Source: Symbiodinium sp. CCMP2592
Lineage: Eukaryota > Sar > Dinophyceae > Suessiales > Symbiodiniaceae
Length of the DNA stretch: 64,000 nt
Direction of reading: 5' to 3'
Assembly: GCA_905221615.1 (NCBI GenBank)
Contig: CAJNDT010006139.1
Span: 62,001 to 126,000 of the forward strand
Shown: in pieces, positions 39,441 through 51,500 of the stretch
Layout: the number at the start of each line of letters is the position of its first letter
How positions within the stretch are numbered: the stretch's first letter is position 1
Notes under the pieces: generated by a model
Told to the model about the DNA's origin: nothing
The model's input: only the letters and a program-made list of their open reading frames with translations
Databases searched by the model: none
Made by a program: the position numbers and the translations under genes

Positions 39441-40150
39441 CGTGGCATCTTCTCGATCTTCAATCATTTGAGGGCGAACATAAGGTACTTTCAATTCAGG
39501 GCGAACAGAAGGCACGAAGCTTTCCTCTCTGCGTTCAGGTGAACATAAGGTAAGGCGTCTTCTTGTTCGTGTTCAATCAGGTAAGGCCAACATAAGGTAT
39601 AAGTGCGAACATTCAGGTACATGCCTTCTTTCCGTGTAGTTTTCGGGTAAAGGCGAAAACAAGGTACAGAGCCCTGCTCCCAGTACCCGGCCCATGAAAG
39701 GCGAGCATAGCAGCCCGAACCAAGGGATCAAAAGCTTTCCTCTCCGTATTCAATCATTCAAGGGGGGCGAACATAAGGTACAAAGTACTCTTTTCCATAC
39801 TCAATTCAATTAAGGGCGAACATATATAGTACATGCCTCTTCCTCGTAGTCCTTGAAACAAAGGGGAACATAAGGCACAAAGCGCTCTGCTATATGCTCA
39901 ATCAACTAGGTGTGAACATAAGATAAACGCTTTCTTCCCTGTAGTCCGCACTTAGCCCACGACAGGCGAACAGAAGGAGGCCGAATTAAAGGTACAAAGC
40001 TTTCCTCCCTGTATTCAATCAGGTAAAAGCGAGCATAAGTTACGAAGTCCTGTTTTCTGCATTCACTCAGTTAGGGGCGAACATAAAGTACCGGACTTCC
40101 TCCCTGTAATCCTTCCGTTAAAGGCACAAGTAAGGTGCACGTTGAATTCG
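39440..40150 (+). repeat. Minisatellite of about 60-70 bp, GGCGAACATAAGGTAC
   Basis: About eleven diverged units with consensus AAGGGCGAACATAAGGTAC, AAAGC, TTTCCTCCCTGTATTCAATC. The GCGAACATAAGG word is the best conserved part. Confidence 0.85.
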
Positions 40151-40199
40151 CTCCAGTTCCAGCTCGCCGGTTCAACAAAAGATGCGGTTTCCATGTATT

Positions 40200-40985
40200 G
40201 CTGTCTTGAGGGTTCAGGGTTTAAGGTTGGGTAGGGTTTGGGTTTAGCGTTAAGTAGAGTTTGGGTTTAGGGTTGGGTAGGGTTTGGGTCAAGGGTTTAG
40301 GCTTTAGGTTTCTTTCCGTCCGCCTAACGGGAGCACGGCACTTCCAGATTGGAAGAGACTGGGCTTAAGGTTTAGGGTTTGGGGTTTAGGGCTTAGGGTT
40401 GCTGGGGGCGTTTAGGGGTTAGGGCTTGGGGTGTTCGGATTTCGGGTCTAGCCTGCTAGGGTGTAACGGTTTTTGCAGAAGGGTTTTGCGAGGATGTTAA
40501 GAACTCTACCTCGGGGTTTCCGTGGTGTTAGTCAGAGAGTTGCTCAATAAAAATTTAGTTTTGTCAGTTTCTGCAAGCCTAAAGTCTAAACCCTACACCC
40601 CTAAACCCTAAAGACTTCGACCCTCAACCCTTCCAACAAGAGCTACAACAGCGTTTGCCCTTCTGTTTCGGAGGAGTTGGGGTGCAGGACTTTAGGATGC
40701 GGGGTTCAAGGAGTGAAGAGTGTTCTTAAAGTTAGGGTTTGAGTTTAGGGTTATCGTACTAGTTGGAGTTTGCATTCCAGTCCCTTGTGTTCCGAACCTT
40801 CAAAAATCATCTTCCTTCCGGATCTTTGCCCTGATTTTTGTTCGTGTCTTTGATGGATTGAGGATCTGGGGTTCACGGCTTGGGTTCGAGGGTTTGGGTA
40901 TAGGTTTTCGGGCTTGGGGTTCAGGCTTTGGGTGTTTAGGCTTCTGCTGTTTGGAGTCTAGGGCGAGCTTCCGATGCGGCCTGAA
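40200..40985. repeat. Telomere-like repeat
   Basis: TTTAGGG-derived with GGGTTTGGGTAGGG variants. A plus-strand open stretch (40720-41010) is repeat-derived in its second half. No supported gene. Confidence 0.45.
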
Positions 40986-40989
40986 AAGC

Positions 40990-41093
40990 ACCTACTCCAA
41001 TATCCCTTAATTAAGGAAACTACCTCGAATGGTAGGATTCGAAAAAGGAATTTTCCTTAATGAAGGGCATGAAGGGATGTTGGAGTCGCCGGG
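40990..41093. mobile_element. CCAGAGACTCC-family element
   Basis: Left arm CTACTCCAATATCCCTTAATTA, right arm TGAAGGGATGTTGGAGTCGC. Smaller and more decayed centre. Confidence 0.7.
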
Positions 41094-41156
41094 AGCACGC
41101 TGCAGCCTTCAGGGCATCCGGAGAGTAGTCGCTTCTCTGGAGGTCTTGGATCCAGA
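41094..41156 (-). CDS. Micro-exon between two foldback elements
   Basis: The minus strand reads EVWIQDLQRSDYSPDALKAA, filling the 60-odd bases between two CCAGAGACTCC-family elements. It is the only non-repetitive sequence nearby. Family unknown; exon status inferred from composition and the same arrangement elsewhere. Confidence 0.45.
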
Positions 41157-41335
41157 CCTCCCAGAGACTCCAACATCCCATAACTAAGGAAGAAACCTTG
41201 AATGATGTTAGGGACAAACACTCAACCCTAAACCCTTAAGAAGTACACCTTAAATCATATTAAGGATTCTACTACAGTTTAGGGTATATTCCTTAATTCC
41301 CCTATAGAACCCAAACAGGTCCCTTGAAGGAGTCG
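41157..41335. mobile_element. CCAGAGACTCC-family element, decayed right arm
   Basis: Starts CCCAGAGACTCCAACATCCC, includes TTAAGAAGTACACCTTAAATC and GTATATTCCTTAATTC; no clear right arm. Confidence 0.55.
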
Positions 41336-41664
41336 TCAGGTCTATTCCCTAATAAAGGGGATAATCTGACCCAGACCTTGCAGAAGTCAACAGGCGTTGC
41401 GGGCTTCTTGATAAGGGAGGTTACCATAATGGGGCATCGGGTTTAGGGTTTGGGGTTTAGGGTTTATAAGGGGTTTAAGCTTTAGGATTTGGGGTTTATG
41501 GGTTTAAGGTTTAGGGTTTAGGGTTGCGAGTATGGTAACTTCAGCCGAAGTCCTTAACAAGAACCCAATCTTTAGGAAAGGAACTTCAGGGCGTGAGGCG
41601 TGGGGATTCCAGGTTTAGGATTTTGGGCTTCGGGTATATCATCAAGCCACTCAGGCAAAACCCG

Positions 41665-42270
41665 AGGCCGTAAACCCTAACTAAATCCATAAACCCTAAA
41701 CCCTAACCTCTAAACCTAGGTCCCAAAATCTAAATCCATAAACCCTAAACCCTAACCCCTAAACCCAAGGCCCCAAAAAACCTACATCCATAAACCCTAA
41801 ACCCAAACCCCTAATCCCTAGGCCCCAAAACCTAAATCCATGAACCCTACCCAAACTCTAATTCCATAAACCCTACCCAAAACCTAAATCCATACACCAT
41901 AAACCCTAACCCCCAAACCCTAGGCCCAAAATAAACCTTAAACCCTAACTCCTAAACCCCAGGCCCCAAAACCTAAATCCATAAACCCTGAACCCTAACC
42001 CCCAAACCCTGGGCCCAGAAACCCAAATCCATAAACCCTAACCCCTAACCCCTAAACCCAAGGCCCCAAAAAACCTACATCCATAAACCACTAAACCCAA
42101 ACCCCTAATCCCTAGGCCCCAAAACCTAAATCCATGAACCCTACCCAAAATCTAATTCCATAAACCCTAAACCCTAACCCCTCAAGCCTAGGCCCAGAAA
42201 CCTAAACTCATGAACCCTAAACCCTAACCCCTGAACCCTAGGCCCCAAAACCTAAATCCAAAACCATAAA
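41665..42270 (-). repeat. 50-55 bp tandem CCTAAATCCATAAACCCTAAACCC
   Basis: About eleven units combining telomere-like heptamers with CCTAGGCCCCAAAACCTAAAT. A two-unit block also repeats (CCAAGGCCCCAAAAAACCTACATCC at about 41763 and 42057). Confidence 0.85.
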
Positions 42271-42284
42271 CCCTAAGACAGCCA

Positions 42285-42400
42285 CTAGCCACCAGAGTGC
42301 CCGGCCGGTGGTGGAATCCGCTGGAAGGGGCCGGAATAGCTCCTGGGCGCTGCGTTTGAGAAGGCTTGGCCGCAAGCTGCAGGGCTGAAGACTGAAGGCC
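42285..42400 (-). CDS. Coding-like island, unassigned
   Basis: The minus strand reads SSALQLAAKPSQTQRPGAIP then APSSGFHHRPGT, a GC-rich island between repeat arrays. Low confidence. Confidence 0.3.
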
Positions 42401-42949
42401 TAAACACCCTGCGGAACCCTCATGGAAGCCCGAGCCAACTAAACGGTACTTGGGGAGGCTTCCTCTAAGGGGTTCCTCTAAGGGCACCATAAGGGACTTT
42501 GCAGGTTTAGGTTAGGATTTTAGGGTTTAGGATTGTAGGGTTTAGGGTCCTGGTAGAGTTTAGAGTTGAGAGCAGTTTAGGGCTTCACGTCGAAGGTTTG
42601 GGTTTAGTTCGGGGGCGAACGCATGATTCAGCGTCTTGGGTACCCGAGGCCAACACGGAAGGCACTGTGAAACTGAAGGGATATTTAAAAATCAGCCCGA
42701 GATCCTCAAAGCGTCTGATAACACCCTGTTGTGTCATAATACAGTACGTTAAAGTATATGATGGTACACTATAGTAACGTATGATATCGTAAGGTATGTG
42801 ATAGAACATCATAAATCCTCAACCCGAACACATTCAAAACAACTATTTGCTGCCAACTGCAAGGCTGTAAGCAAAGGCTCTCCTACTCAAGCCTCATGCC
42901 TCTTTGGGCCTCCAAAAAAACATGTAGCCACGGGCAGCCGATTTGGAGT

Positions 42950-43022
42950 TTGCCCTAAACTATGGGAATTATGGTACATTCCTTCTTATGGGTAATGCAG
43001 GATGTATGTCATCAACCGTCGT
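42950..43022. mobile_element. Half copy of ACGGTTGATGATATAAA family
   Basis: CCTAAACTATGGGAATTATGG, ATGGGTAATGCAGGATG and ATGTCATCAACCGTCG match the right half of the copies at 4455 and 6818. Confidence 0.65.
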
Positions 43023-43024
43023 TC

Positions 43025-43615
43025 AAGCCTCGACTTGCCCAATGGTGATCTACAAGGGCGCGTTGCGCTTTCGGAGTGCTAGCCAACTTCGGGGTCGGAC
43101 ACCCTAAACCCTAAACCCTGAACCTCTAAACCCCTAAACCCTAAACCCCTCATCCTAAACCCCCCTAAAAACATCCCCAAATCCTGGTGGCGCAGAACCA
43201 CCTGAGCTCACCCTTATAGATCCCTTAAGGGGGCCCTGGAGGATCTCTTGAGGACCCCTTAACGGAACCTGAAGGAACCACCCTAAACCCTAAACTCTCA
43301 ACTCTAAACCCTAAACCCCAAACCATAAACTCTAAACCCTGAACCCTAAACCCTAAACTCTAAACATCTCTAAACCCTAAACCAGCCCTTACCTAACCCT
43401 GGGTACATGAGCTCACCACGCGTCTCGTCGGCCAGCCCACCCTTCGTCGTGGCCCATGGCAGCTGCGATGCAGACTTGGCTTTCGGCGAAGCTTTAGTAC
43501 ATTCTAGGTCCATTTTAGGCTTAAGATAGCTTAGGATGTTTTAGGGTTTAGCACTTTTATGTTTGGGGTTTAGGATTTTAGGTTTAGGATGGCTTCGGGA
43601 TTACTAGCCTGCAGC
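43025..43615. repeat. Telomere-like repeat
   Basis: CCCTAAA-type to 43395, unique GC-rich stretch 43400-43500, TTTAGGG-type to 43600. The unique stretch resembles 44030-44090 (CTTCGT-GTGGCCCATGGC). Confidence 0.5.
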
Positions 43616-43621
43616 TCGCTG

Positions 43622-43990
43622 CTAGTGAGTTGAGGACGGAAGGGCTTCACAACCCAGGGTTTGCCTCGTGATGTTATCTTGAGACTCTTGAACCCAAAGC
43701 TCTTGAGCATCATGAGCATGTGGGCATCTTAGTATCTCTGAAAGTGTTAACTTCCTGCAGCACGGCACTGAAATTGCCAGCATGTCAACCCATGCACCTG
43801 TGCAACTTGCAGCGTTCAAGGCGTGAAGCAAAAGTCTTGAATGCCATGCATGCTTCTCTGCTTGAGCTTTCGTGGATAAACCAAGGGCTGTGAAACACAA
43901 CACTGGCTCGCCAATCTTGGCGAGCCACGATTGGACTTGCAAGCAAGGGGGCAAACGCCGAAATGCGCACGACAAACTCAACAATGACAT
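43622..43990 (-). CDS. Coding-like exon copy 1 of a duplicated pair
   Basis: The minus strand is open for 122 codons, including SEILRCPHAHDAQELWVQES. A diverged second copy lies at about 44110-44340. No family recognised. Confidence 0.35.
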   Translation of the reverse strand: MSLLSLSCAFRRLPPCLQVQSWLAKIGEPVLCFTALGLSTKAQAEKHAWHSRLLLHALNAASCTGAWVDMLAISVPCCRKLTLSEILRCPHAHDAQELWVQESQDNITRQTLGCEALPSSTH

Positions 43991-44109
43991 GTCACGAACT
44001 GCCGTTCAGTAGCTCTCGGCGGGCTTGCTCAACGGCCTTTGCCACACATGACCAGCCGGCCGAGTCCTTCGTGGTGGCCCATGGCGCGATACAGTTTTTT
44101 TGACAGACT

Positions 44110-44340
44110 GTGAGTTTCATACTTACAGCTCAAAAAAGCTCAAACACTGCTAGTCTGCTAGTCTTGATCGTTGACTTGCTGAACAACAGAAAGCTTGCCT
44201 TGAGCCTGTACCGTGTGATTCTTGAACCAATTGCTTCGATCGTCATGAACATGGGAGCTTCTCAGTTCTCGGCCAGATGTTCAAGCATTCCAACCGAACA
44301 CTGCCTGTCGATTGCTGCCTGTGTTTTCATGCCACGGATG
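44110..44340 (-). CDS. Coding-like exon copy 2 of a duplicated pair
   Basis: The minus strand reads ELRSSHVHDDRSNWFKNHTV, alignable with SEILRCPHAHDAQELWVQES of copy 1; neighbouring sequence shared with 43430-43460 supports duplication of a segment of about 600 bp. Frame still uncertain. Confidence 0.3.
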
Positions 44341-44509
44341 CGCGGATGACGTGGCAAGGGTTCGAGATCCTACTACGGCCTTCCACAAGCCAAGTAGGGA
44401 AAACACGACCTGGGCCTCGGCCTCACTCATCCGTTGAAGACCCCACTGATTCTTCCAACAACCCTCGCCCCGCCATAGTAAAGCATGGAACTGTTGTATT
44501 GCATAATTT

Positions 44510-44703
44510 CATAATGTAAGAGGACATATTCCAATACAGTACGCACGAACTTGCCTGAGATTTGCCTTGAGGCCAGGCCCACGCCTTCTCACGAAGAGCT
44601 ATCGGAGGCCTCCCGTTCGCCCCCCATCCAAAACAGAGCACGGTCCGACGTGCACACCGGAAGAATGTACAGCGATTGCTGCATTTGCGGTGTAGCAAGG
44701 CAA
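44510..44703 (-). CDS. Probable exon ending at a foldback element
   Basis: The minus strand reads LLHRKCSNRCTFFRCARRTV then GWGANGRPPIALREKAWAWP, Cys/Arg-rich, starting at the edge of the element at 44703. Family unknown. Confidence 0.4.
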
Positions 44704-44848
44704 CCAAGAGACTCCAATCTCCCCTAATTAAGGAATAGAAATTGAATTATAGGAGGATCCCTTTAAAAAACCCTAGAGATCCCTTTAAGGATCCCGAATA
44801 TGATTTGAGGAATGTTCCTTAATTAAGGGAATCTTGGAGTCTCCGGGT
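44703..44848. mobile_element. CCAGAGACTCC-family element
   Basis: Left arm CAAGAGACTCCAATCTCCCC, right arm AAGGGAATCTTGGAGTCTCC; the centre carries an AAGGGATCT-type insertion. Confidence 0.8.
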
Positions 44849-45016
44849 TTAAGAAGAGAGAAACGCAGCCGCTCAGCGCTCAGCGGATCTCGGTGACCTT
44901 CTGGGCTTCTTGTTTTGGGATTGAGTTTTAAGTTTAAGAAATCTAGAAGGGTTTAGGGGTTTAGGAACTTAAGCTAACATGCCATAACAGGGATCTATGG
45001 TAAGTAATATGGTGCC

Positions 45017-45529
45017 TTAAATTAAATCCTTTAACAAGCACCCAGCCTTGCAGGGCGTGAAGGGGCGGCCCACCGTTGTGTCAGCGTTGCCGCCTGTTGG
45101 GGGGGAGATGTTCGTCACGCTCCCATCTTCCTTGTAGACGACGATGGTCTTGTCGCTCCTGTCGTTGCCATCTCGCAAACCCACATGCGCAATGGAGAAC
45201 TTCTTTCCATCGACATCTCCGAGTCGAAAATTGCCAATCTGCACGAAGCGGTCGCCAAAGGTGATGCCCTTGGGCGGGCCGTAGGCACGATTGAACAAGC
45301 CGCCCGAAGTCATGTGTACAGTCTGACCAGTCCGGGAAAAGGCCAAGATTGCGAACTGTCCTCCATGGAAGAGCTGGTGCGATATGGTGAGGTAGTTCGT
45401 GGTGGTCCCCAACATTGTCATTGACGGGACGTCAGCCTCGCCAATGCGAAAGCCATGCAGCTCGATGAAGCGATCGCCAAATCTCAAACTGGAGGCTGCG
45501 AGAGATTCGAGGCCCCAAGTGCTAAAGCC
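45017..45529 (-). CDS. GDRF-repeat gene, last exon (repeats 8-9)
   Basis: Starts after CGAGGACAG/GC, reading FSTWGLESLAASSLRFGDRF and then ITFGDRFVQIGNFRLGDVDG; ends CKAGCLLKDLI and TAA. Repeat 8 has an insertion between its GDRF and ISH halves. Confidence 0.8.
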   Translation of the reverse strand, partial: GFSTWGLESLAASSLRFGDRFIELHGFRIGEADVPSMTMLGTTTNYLTISHQLFHGGQFAILAFSRTGQTVHMTSGGLFNRAYGPPKGITFGDRFVQIGNFRLGDVDGKKFSIAHVGLRDGNDRSDKTIVVYKEDGSVTNISPPTGGNADTTVGRPFTPCKAGCLLKDLI

Positions 45530-48500
45530 TGTCCTCGGTTCCGGAGTAGGACCTTTATAACAAGGGTACCCTTTTTCCTACTCTTCGGTTATTTAGTAAG
45601 GGGGCCCTAAAACAAAAAGGGCAAAAAGGTGCTACTCAGGAACCTAGTGTCCCTCCCGATGCGAGGATGCCATCCCTTCGCACGATCTGCGCGGTCTTCC
45701 CCAGTCGGTGGGAGAAGGAGAGGTGGACCAGGTCGGAGGTTCCAAGGCGCCAGTCCCCGAACTGCAGGAAGCCGTCACCTCAGCTCGGAGACTTGCGGGG
45801 GCTTCTGAATGTTGCCGATACCCAGCCTAGAAAGCGTCGCCCCCCACCTGCAGTGATCCCGGGACAGGTGCCAGTGGTGCTCTGGATGGCGCCACAATGC
45901 GATTGCGTCGGCCGATCGGTCACCTGCCAGCCCCATCCGGCAATTTCTCCAAACATATGACCATCCGCCCTGTAGATTCGGATTGTCCGGCTCGTGGAAG
46001 GCGAAGTGTCGGTGCTGTGCGTTACCAAGAAGTGACCTCCATCCGCGTCTCCTAGTCTAAAGTTGCCGAGCTGGAGGAAGTGCTTCCCATACAGAACTCC
46101 AGCTGCAGGCCCAGCAACGTCTTGTTCCCTGCCCTTCCAGGCGTTCCAAGTTGTCGTCGGCCCAGAATGGATGGTGGCGTCGTTCCTGAAGATCTGCGCA
46201 GTATTCCCAGAGTTGTGGGAGACGGTCAGGTGGTTGTCGTCCATCGCTGCCAGGCGGAAACTGCCAATCTGCAGAAAGTTCTTCCCGAAGGTAATGCCGT
46301 GAGGAAAACCGATGGGCCTGTCCCACGACGAGCTGAAGTCCGTTCTGGGTCCTGGGTGCAGAGTCCCGTCGGATCTGAAGATTTGGGCGGTCCAGCGACT
46401 GCGGTGGGAGATGCTGAAGTGGTTAGAATCAATGGCCGCCAGGCGCCATTCACCCAGCTGGACAAAGCGGTCTCCCCAGGCTCCAAAGCCGCGATCGCAG
46501 GTGCCGAAGGCGATATCACCTATCTGGGGGCACGGCCACTTATGTGGAGGACGGTCGACAAAGGTCTTGCGAAGATTTGGCTCGTCGTCGAAAAATCTTT
46601 TAGAATCGCCATTGCTGCTGAACTTCTCAATGATCCTGTTCGGGTACGTGCCATCGGCATTGAGAATCACTAAAGAATCGCCAGTGTATCCGATGCGGAA
46701 CTTGCCAATTTGGAGATACCTAGGGTCAGTCAGGGTGCGGCAGGCTTGTGAACAGCCCACCTAAACTGAAAAAGCCCAAAAAAAGCCTTTAAAAACTCCT
46801 AAACCCAGAAACTCTGAAACCCTAAACCCTAAACCCTACTAAACCCTAAAACAAAACCCTAAAACGTCCGAGCACCAAAAGCCAAACTCCGACATGGAAG
46901 TTTCCAAAAATGGGGGCACCCTACTATAGTACCCCAAATAGTAGGATCCTTATTATAAGGACCCCTAAAATACGGTACCCCTAATTTTCGGAAAATTCCC
47001 ACATGGCTGAATGGGCTTCGGCTCGGGATCTATAGCGCGCTTCAATAAAAGAGGGGGCCCACGACACCTGAGCCCTAAACCCTAAACCATCTAAACCCCG
47101 AAACCCTAAACTCCGAAACCGAAACTCGGGTTTCGATTTTTCTAATCTTTTCCGGCGGGATGCGCCCATCCAACGCTGATGCCTGTTGGGGGCCCCTCGG
47201 CGCGGTCTCTCAGGGTCCGATCCTTGGCCGCGGACCGGGAGGGGGACGGTTGAGGGTTTAGGGTTTAGGGTGGTTGAGGGGTTTAGGGTTTAGGGTTTAG
47301 GGGTTTAGGGGGCCGAGCCAAAATTGGCTGTGAGGAGTTTGGCATTTGAGGGGCCCGGTGAATTGGCTGGGTCTTCGCAAAATGCAAAGTGCTGACCTGC
47401 CAGGTGTCTGCTGTGTCCCAAGTCGATCCGTCGTGCTTCCACTCCCGAAGGACCCCCTTGGTAGTGGGGTCCATGTGCCTCAGCGGACGAGGAGCATGGC
47501 GTTTGCAAGACAAGATCACTTCAATGCATCGGAGCATATCGGAGCCATTGCGAGTGCACCGCAGCAAGTTTGCAGGTTGCACTCTATCCTGCACTGCTGG
47601 CAGGCGGCCTTCAAACACATTCACACAGCCCTGCAAGCTTCATGAAGAGCGTTGCAACCCTATACACCTTGACCCCTAAACCCAATCTTTGCAGCCACGG
47701 CTACGAAACCATGAGGCACCAGTCGTCCGCGCCTAAGCGGAAGTTGCCAATCTGGATGAACTGGAAACCCATCTTGATGCTGCCTTTGACGTGTTCGATT
47801 CCTTTGGGCCTCCCGGCAGGCATTCGTGAACTACTTAAGATCCCACTACTCGACGGCAGCCTCCTGCACTCCCTGGTCCAGGCCTGCCCCAAGCCTCGTT
47901 CCTCCATTTGCCATCGTTGAGCTGATTCGAATCCTGGTTGACGCGAGACCAGTCCTTTTTCAGAATCATGACCGCCTTGGAGAGATCCTGGTCGGATGCT
48001 CAGCTCGGCCAAACCGTAGCTCCAAAACAAGCGCTTGGAGCTGTTGGCTTTGGGACCTCGACACTGGACCCTACACCCCGGAGACCACCCCAAGAGTCCC
48101 TGTGCGTGATCGTGAAATGGTCCCCATCGTGGTCGGCGATGCGGAAGCTGCCCATCTCAAGAAAGCGATCTCCGAAGGCAATGTGCGTAGGCCGGTGGTT
48201 GCACTGCTGCTCCGCCGCACTCTGCCCAGCCGTGGTGGTCGAGGTCGTAGAGACTTCCGGGGGCATCTCCTGGGTTATTCTTCAGGTACTGACTTTTTAG
48301 CTACCAAAATATTCTTATTCTTTACGAGAGGTCCCTATTATGGTAACTCAACATAAGTCCCTTAATCCCCAAACCCTTATAGATCCTTTGAAGGAACCCT
48401 TATAGATCCCTATTATGGTAACAAAACCTAACTTCACAAACAACAACCGAGTCTCCATGACGCCAGGCTCTGGGAGACTTAAAAGGCCAGTGCCGCTGCA

Positions 48501-51500
48501 ACCAATCTCCTTTGCACACTCGAATGTTAATATTCCCTAAACCATATTTGGGATCCTACTACAGTTTAAGGTATATCCCTTAATCAAGGAGTATTCGCTA
48601 AATCATATGATTAGGGATCCTGCCAGAATTTGGGTATATCCCTTAAGGAAGGACTATTCCCTAAATCATATTATTAGGCATCCTACTACAGTTACCACAA
48701 TTTAAGGGATATTCCTTAATTAAGGGACGTTGGAGTCGCCGGGCTCCTCTGCACAGGGAGACTGCTCGAAGCCGTCCGTCTTCCAGGGCTCCTCGCAGAA
48801 CAGCTTGTCCGAGCCTGGGCTCTTGCTAATTTAAGTTACCATAATAGGGATCTACAAGGGTTCCTCTAGGGATCTATAAGGGTTTAGGGGTTTAGGGATT
48901 TATTTTGAGTCACCATAGTAGGGATCTATAGTAAATAATATGGTTTCCTGATTTTGGTAACTTCAACCCACCGTTGTCCTTTTAGAAATAATAGACAGAG
49001 CCCTATACCTATATCCCTTCGTAGGAAGTATTTAAGAAGGTCTACTAGCCGGTCTGTTTATTCTTGTGGGGGAACCATGAAAAAGGACAAGGCTGCTTCA
49101 ACCCAGGAGCTCAGAAGCTCGACCATCTGCAACTGCCAAGGGAGCTGCAGGGCCGTAAGAGCGCTCGCCAGCAGAGTCGCAACTTTGCTGGCAATTCTGT
49201 GGGCCAATGTGCCTCTCACTGGCCCAAAACCCAAGGAAATAAAAACTGAAACTTTCAGAATCGACTACCTTATAAGAACCCCAAAAATTGAAGAAAAGTT
49301 GAGTTAACAGCCAATGTGCCTGCACCTGGCACACAGTTCGCGACGGCGCTGGCACCGGGGCCGAAGGCCTTCTCTGCGCCTTCCTTGATGGCTTCTGTCA
49401 GCATTGCCTTGACCACGTCGCCGTCCAGCAAGTCCTCCAATGGGGGAGGTAGGGCGAAGCCGGTGATGCCCAGGTCTGCATAGATGCTCATGACCTCAGC
49501 GAGGGCACTGAGGGACTAGCCGGGCCCATGAACCGAGCACCCTTCCCTGAACTAAGCATGAGCTCAGGATCCATGTTCCTGGGTTCCCGGCTGCCGCATG
49601 GCACATGTTGAGCGGAGCTTTGGGGGCACCGTCCTGCCGGATCGCACACCCACACACTCCCACCACGAGGCTGAACGGTCTACATTCTCTCGTGTCAGGC
49701 CAACGGCGGTCCGGCCCGCTGCGGCGGCGGCGATCCCCGTTGCCCTGGGGATACTCGATCCTGCCCACGGCCTCTGCCTGTGCGTGGACTTGGGGGAAGA
49801 AGGTCACCGGAAGTCCCGGAGTGGGCCAGACCTCATTCTTTCGGCACTTCGGCACACGAACAGCATCGGTTGCCCAGCGCAGGACACTCTTCTGAAGATA
49901 CTGAGACGGCTGCCACAAACTTTGGCCCGACACTCACGCGCAAAGAAGCGGTAGCCTCCGCCGCGGCTTTGATGCCTTCCTGCTTCAGAGCAAGGGCCCA
50001 AAACCCACAGCAGAGCACTCAGACGGGGGCCCCTGGCCTCGTACTTAACGTCCTTGATATCAGCGTAAACCAGAGACTCCTGATTCGTGTCGGTGTTCAT
50101 CACGGCCCTGCCTGACCCAAAGGCAGCTGACTAGCACTGCACTGAAGACTTTGCTCATGGTGAGGCCTGTCACGAAAAAGTCCACGTCGTAGGATTGTGT
50201 GACCGTTCCTGTGAGGGTGCCCTCCAGCTTGAGTGTCGCAAGCATCTGCATTGCCAAGATGATGCCTCGGAAGCCACAGGGCATGCTACACCGTGAGTAT
50301 CATGCAACAGGAAGGAAAAAGGTACCCATGCTCAAGAAAGCCAGGATGCACACACCCTTGGCGCAAATCATCTTCTTCTTGGGCTGCTTGGGAAACCCCC
50401 TTTGAGCTTCATAGGAGCAAGTGCCTTCTCCCTTCACCCAGGCTTGCACCGATGCGCGTACCCAACCTTCGACCTTGGCCTCTGTCTCGACTGTGGAGCC
50501 ACTAACCTTCGTCTTCACCTCGATGAGGTCTGGGTTAAACGTCACGACGGCATCGAGGGCCACGCTCAAGTCCCCCTCGCAGGATCCACTAGGCTGCGGT
50601 GTCGCAAGGGCCTGGGTTGCCCTACGAGTCTAAAATCCTCAAGAACACATAAGCCCGGTGCCGTAAGTGATCCCGATGATGCCTTGATGTTGTGAAACCT
50701 AAGAATATCTGATCTGAGCTGCTTCCAGTGCTTGCTCGGGGCTCGTCCTGATTTCCTTACTTGTGTCAGCCGCGGTGGCCTCCATCGTGGAGACGTCAGC
50801 GTAATCAATTTCTTCCTGCACGATTCTTAAACATTACAGGTACCATTTTTACTCCTTACCGCAAGCATCCTATCCAGGGACCCGAGCCGTAGACCCTCAG
50901 TGCGTAACCGCCCTAACCTAAAGACCCCAAACCCTAACCGAACCCTAACATAAGCCCTTAAAGGCCCTACCTAAATCCAAAATTGGCTTCCGAAATTTCT
51001 GAAACTCTCTCCTCGGTTCCTGGCAGTGGCACCCCTCCCACTGGAGAGGCCTCACCACTGCTGCTTGCCGAAGCTTTCAATCGAAACCTGGGCATTTGCT
51101 TAACACGCTGAGCTGAAATCGCTACGGAATGTACGGCAAATTATATATATATATACATACATACATACATACATACATAATTACATACATACATACACTC
51201 TTTCCGTCCTCACTCCGGCAGCTTGAAAAAAGTTCCTTGACAAGAGCCCAGGAAACCCTTTGGCAAAGTCGGAGGTCTTGCTGGGCACGCACTTCATGTC
51301 CATGCCAAGTCCGGTGGTCTTTAGATGGCCTGGGTTGTGCTTTAAAACCCCCTAAACCCTAAACCCTAAACCCTAAATAAGGCAATAAGGGAAATTAAAA
51401 ATCCAGTGGCTCTTCGCCTTGCCGTTCGAGTCAAGACTGCAGTCACACTGCTTGCCAAGGAGTGCCTTGCACATTAGGCTTAGTGCTTTTGGTGCTTAGG

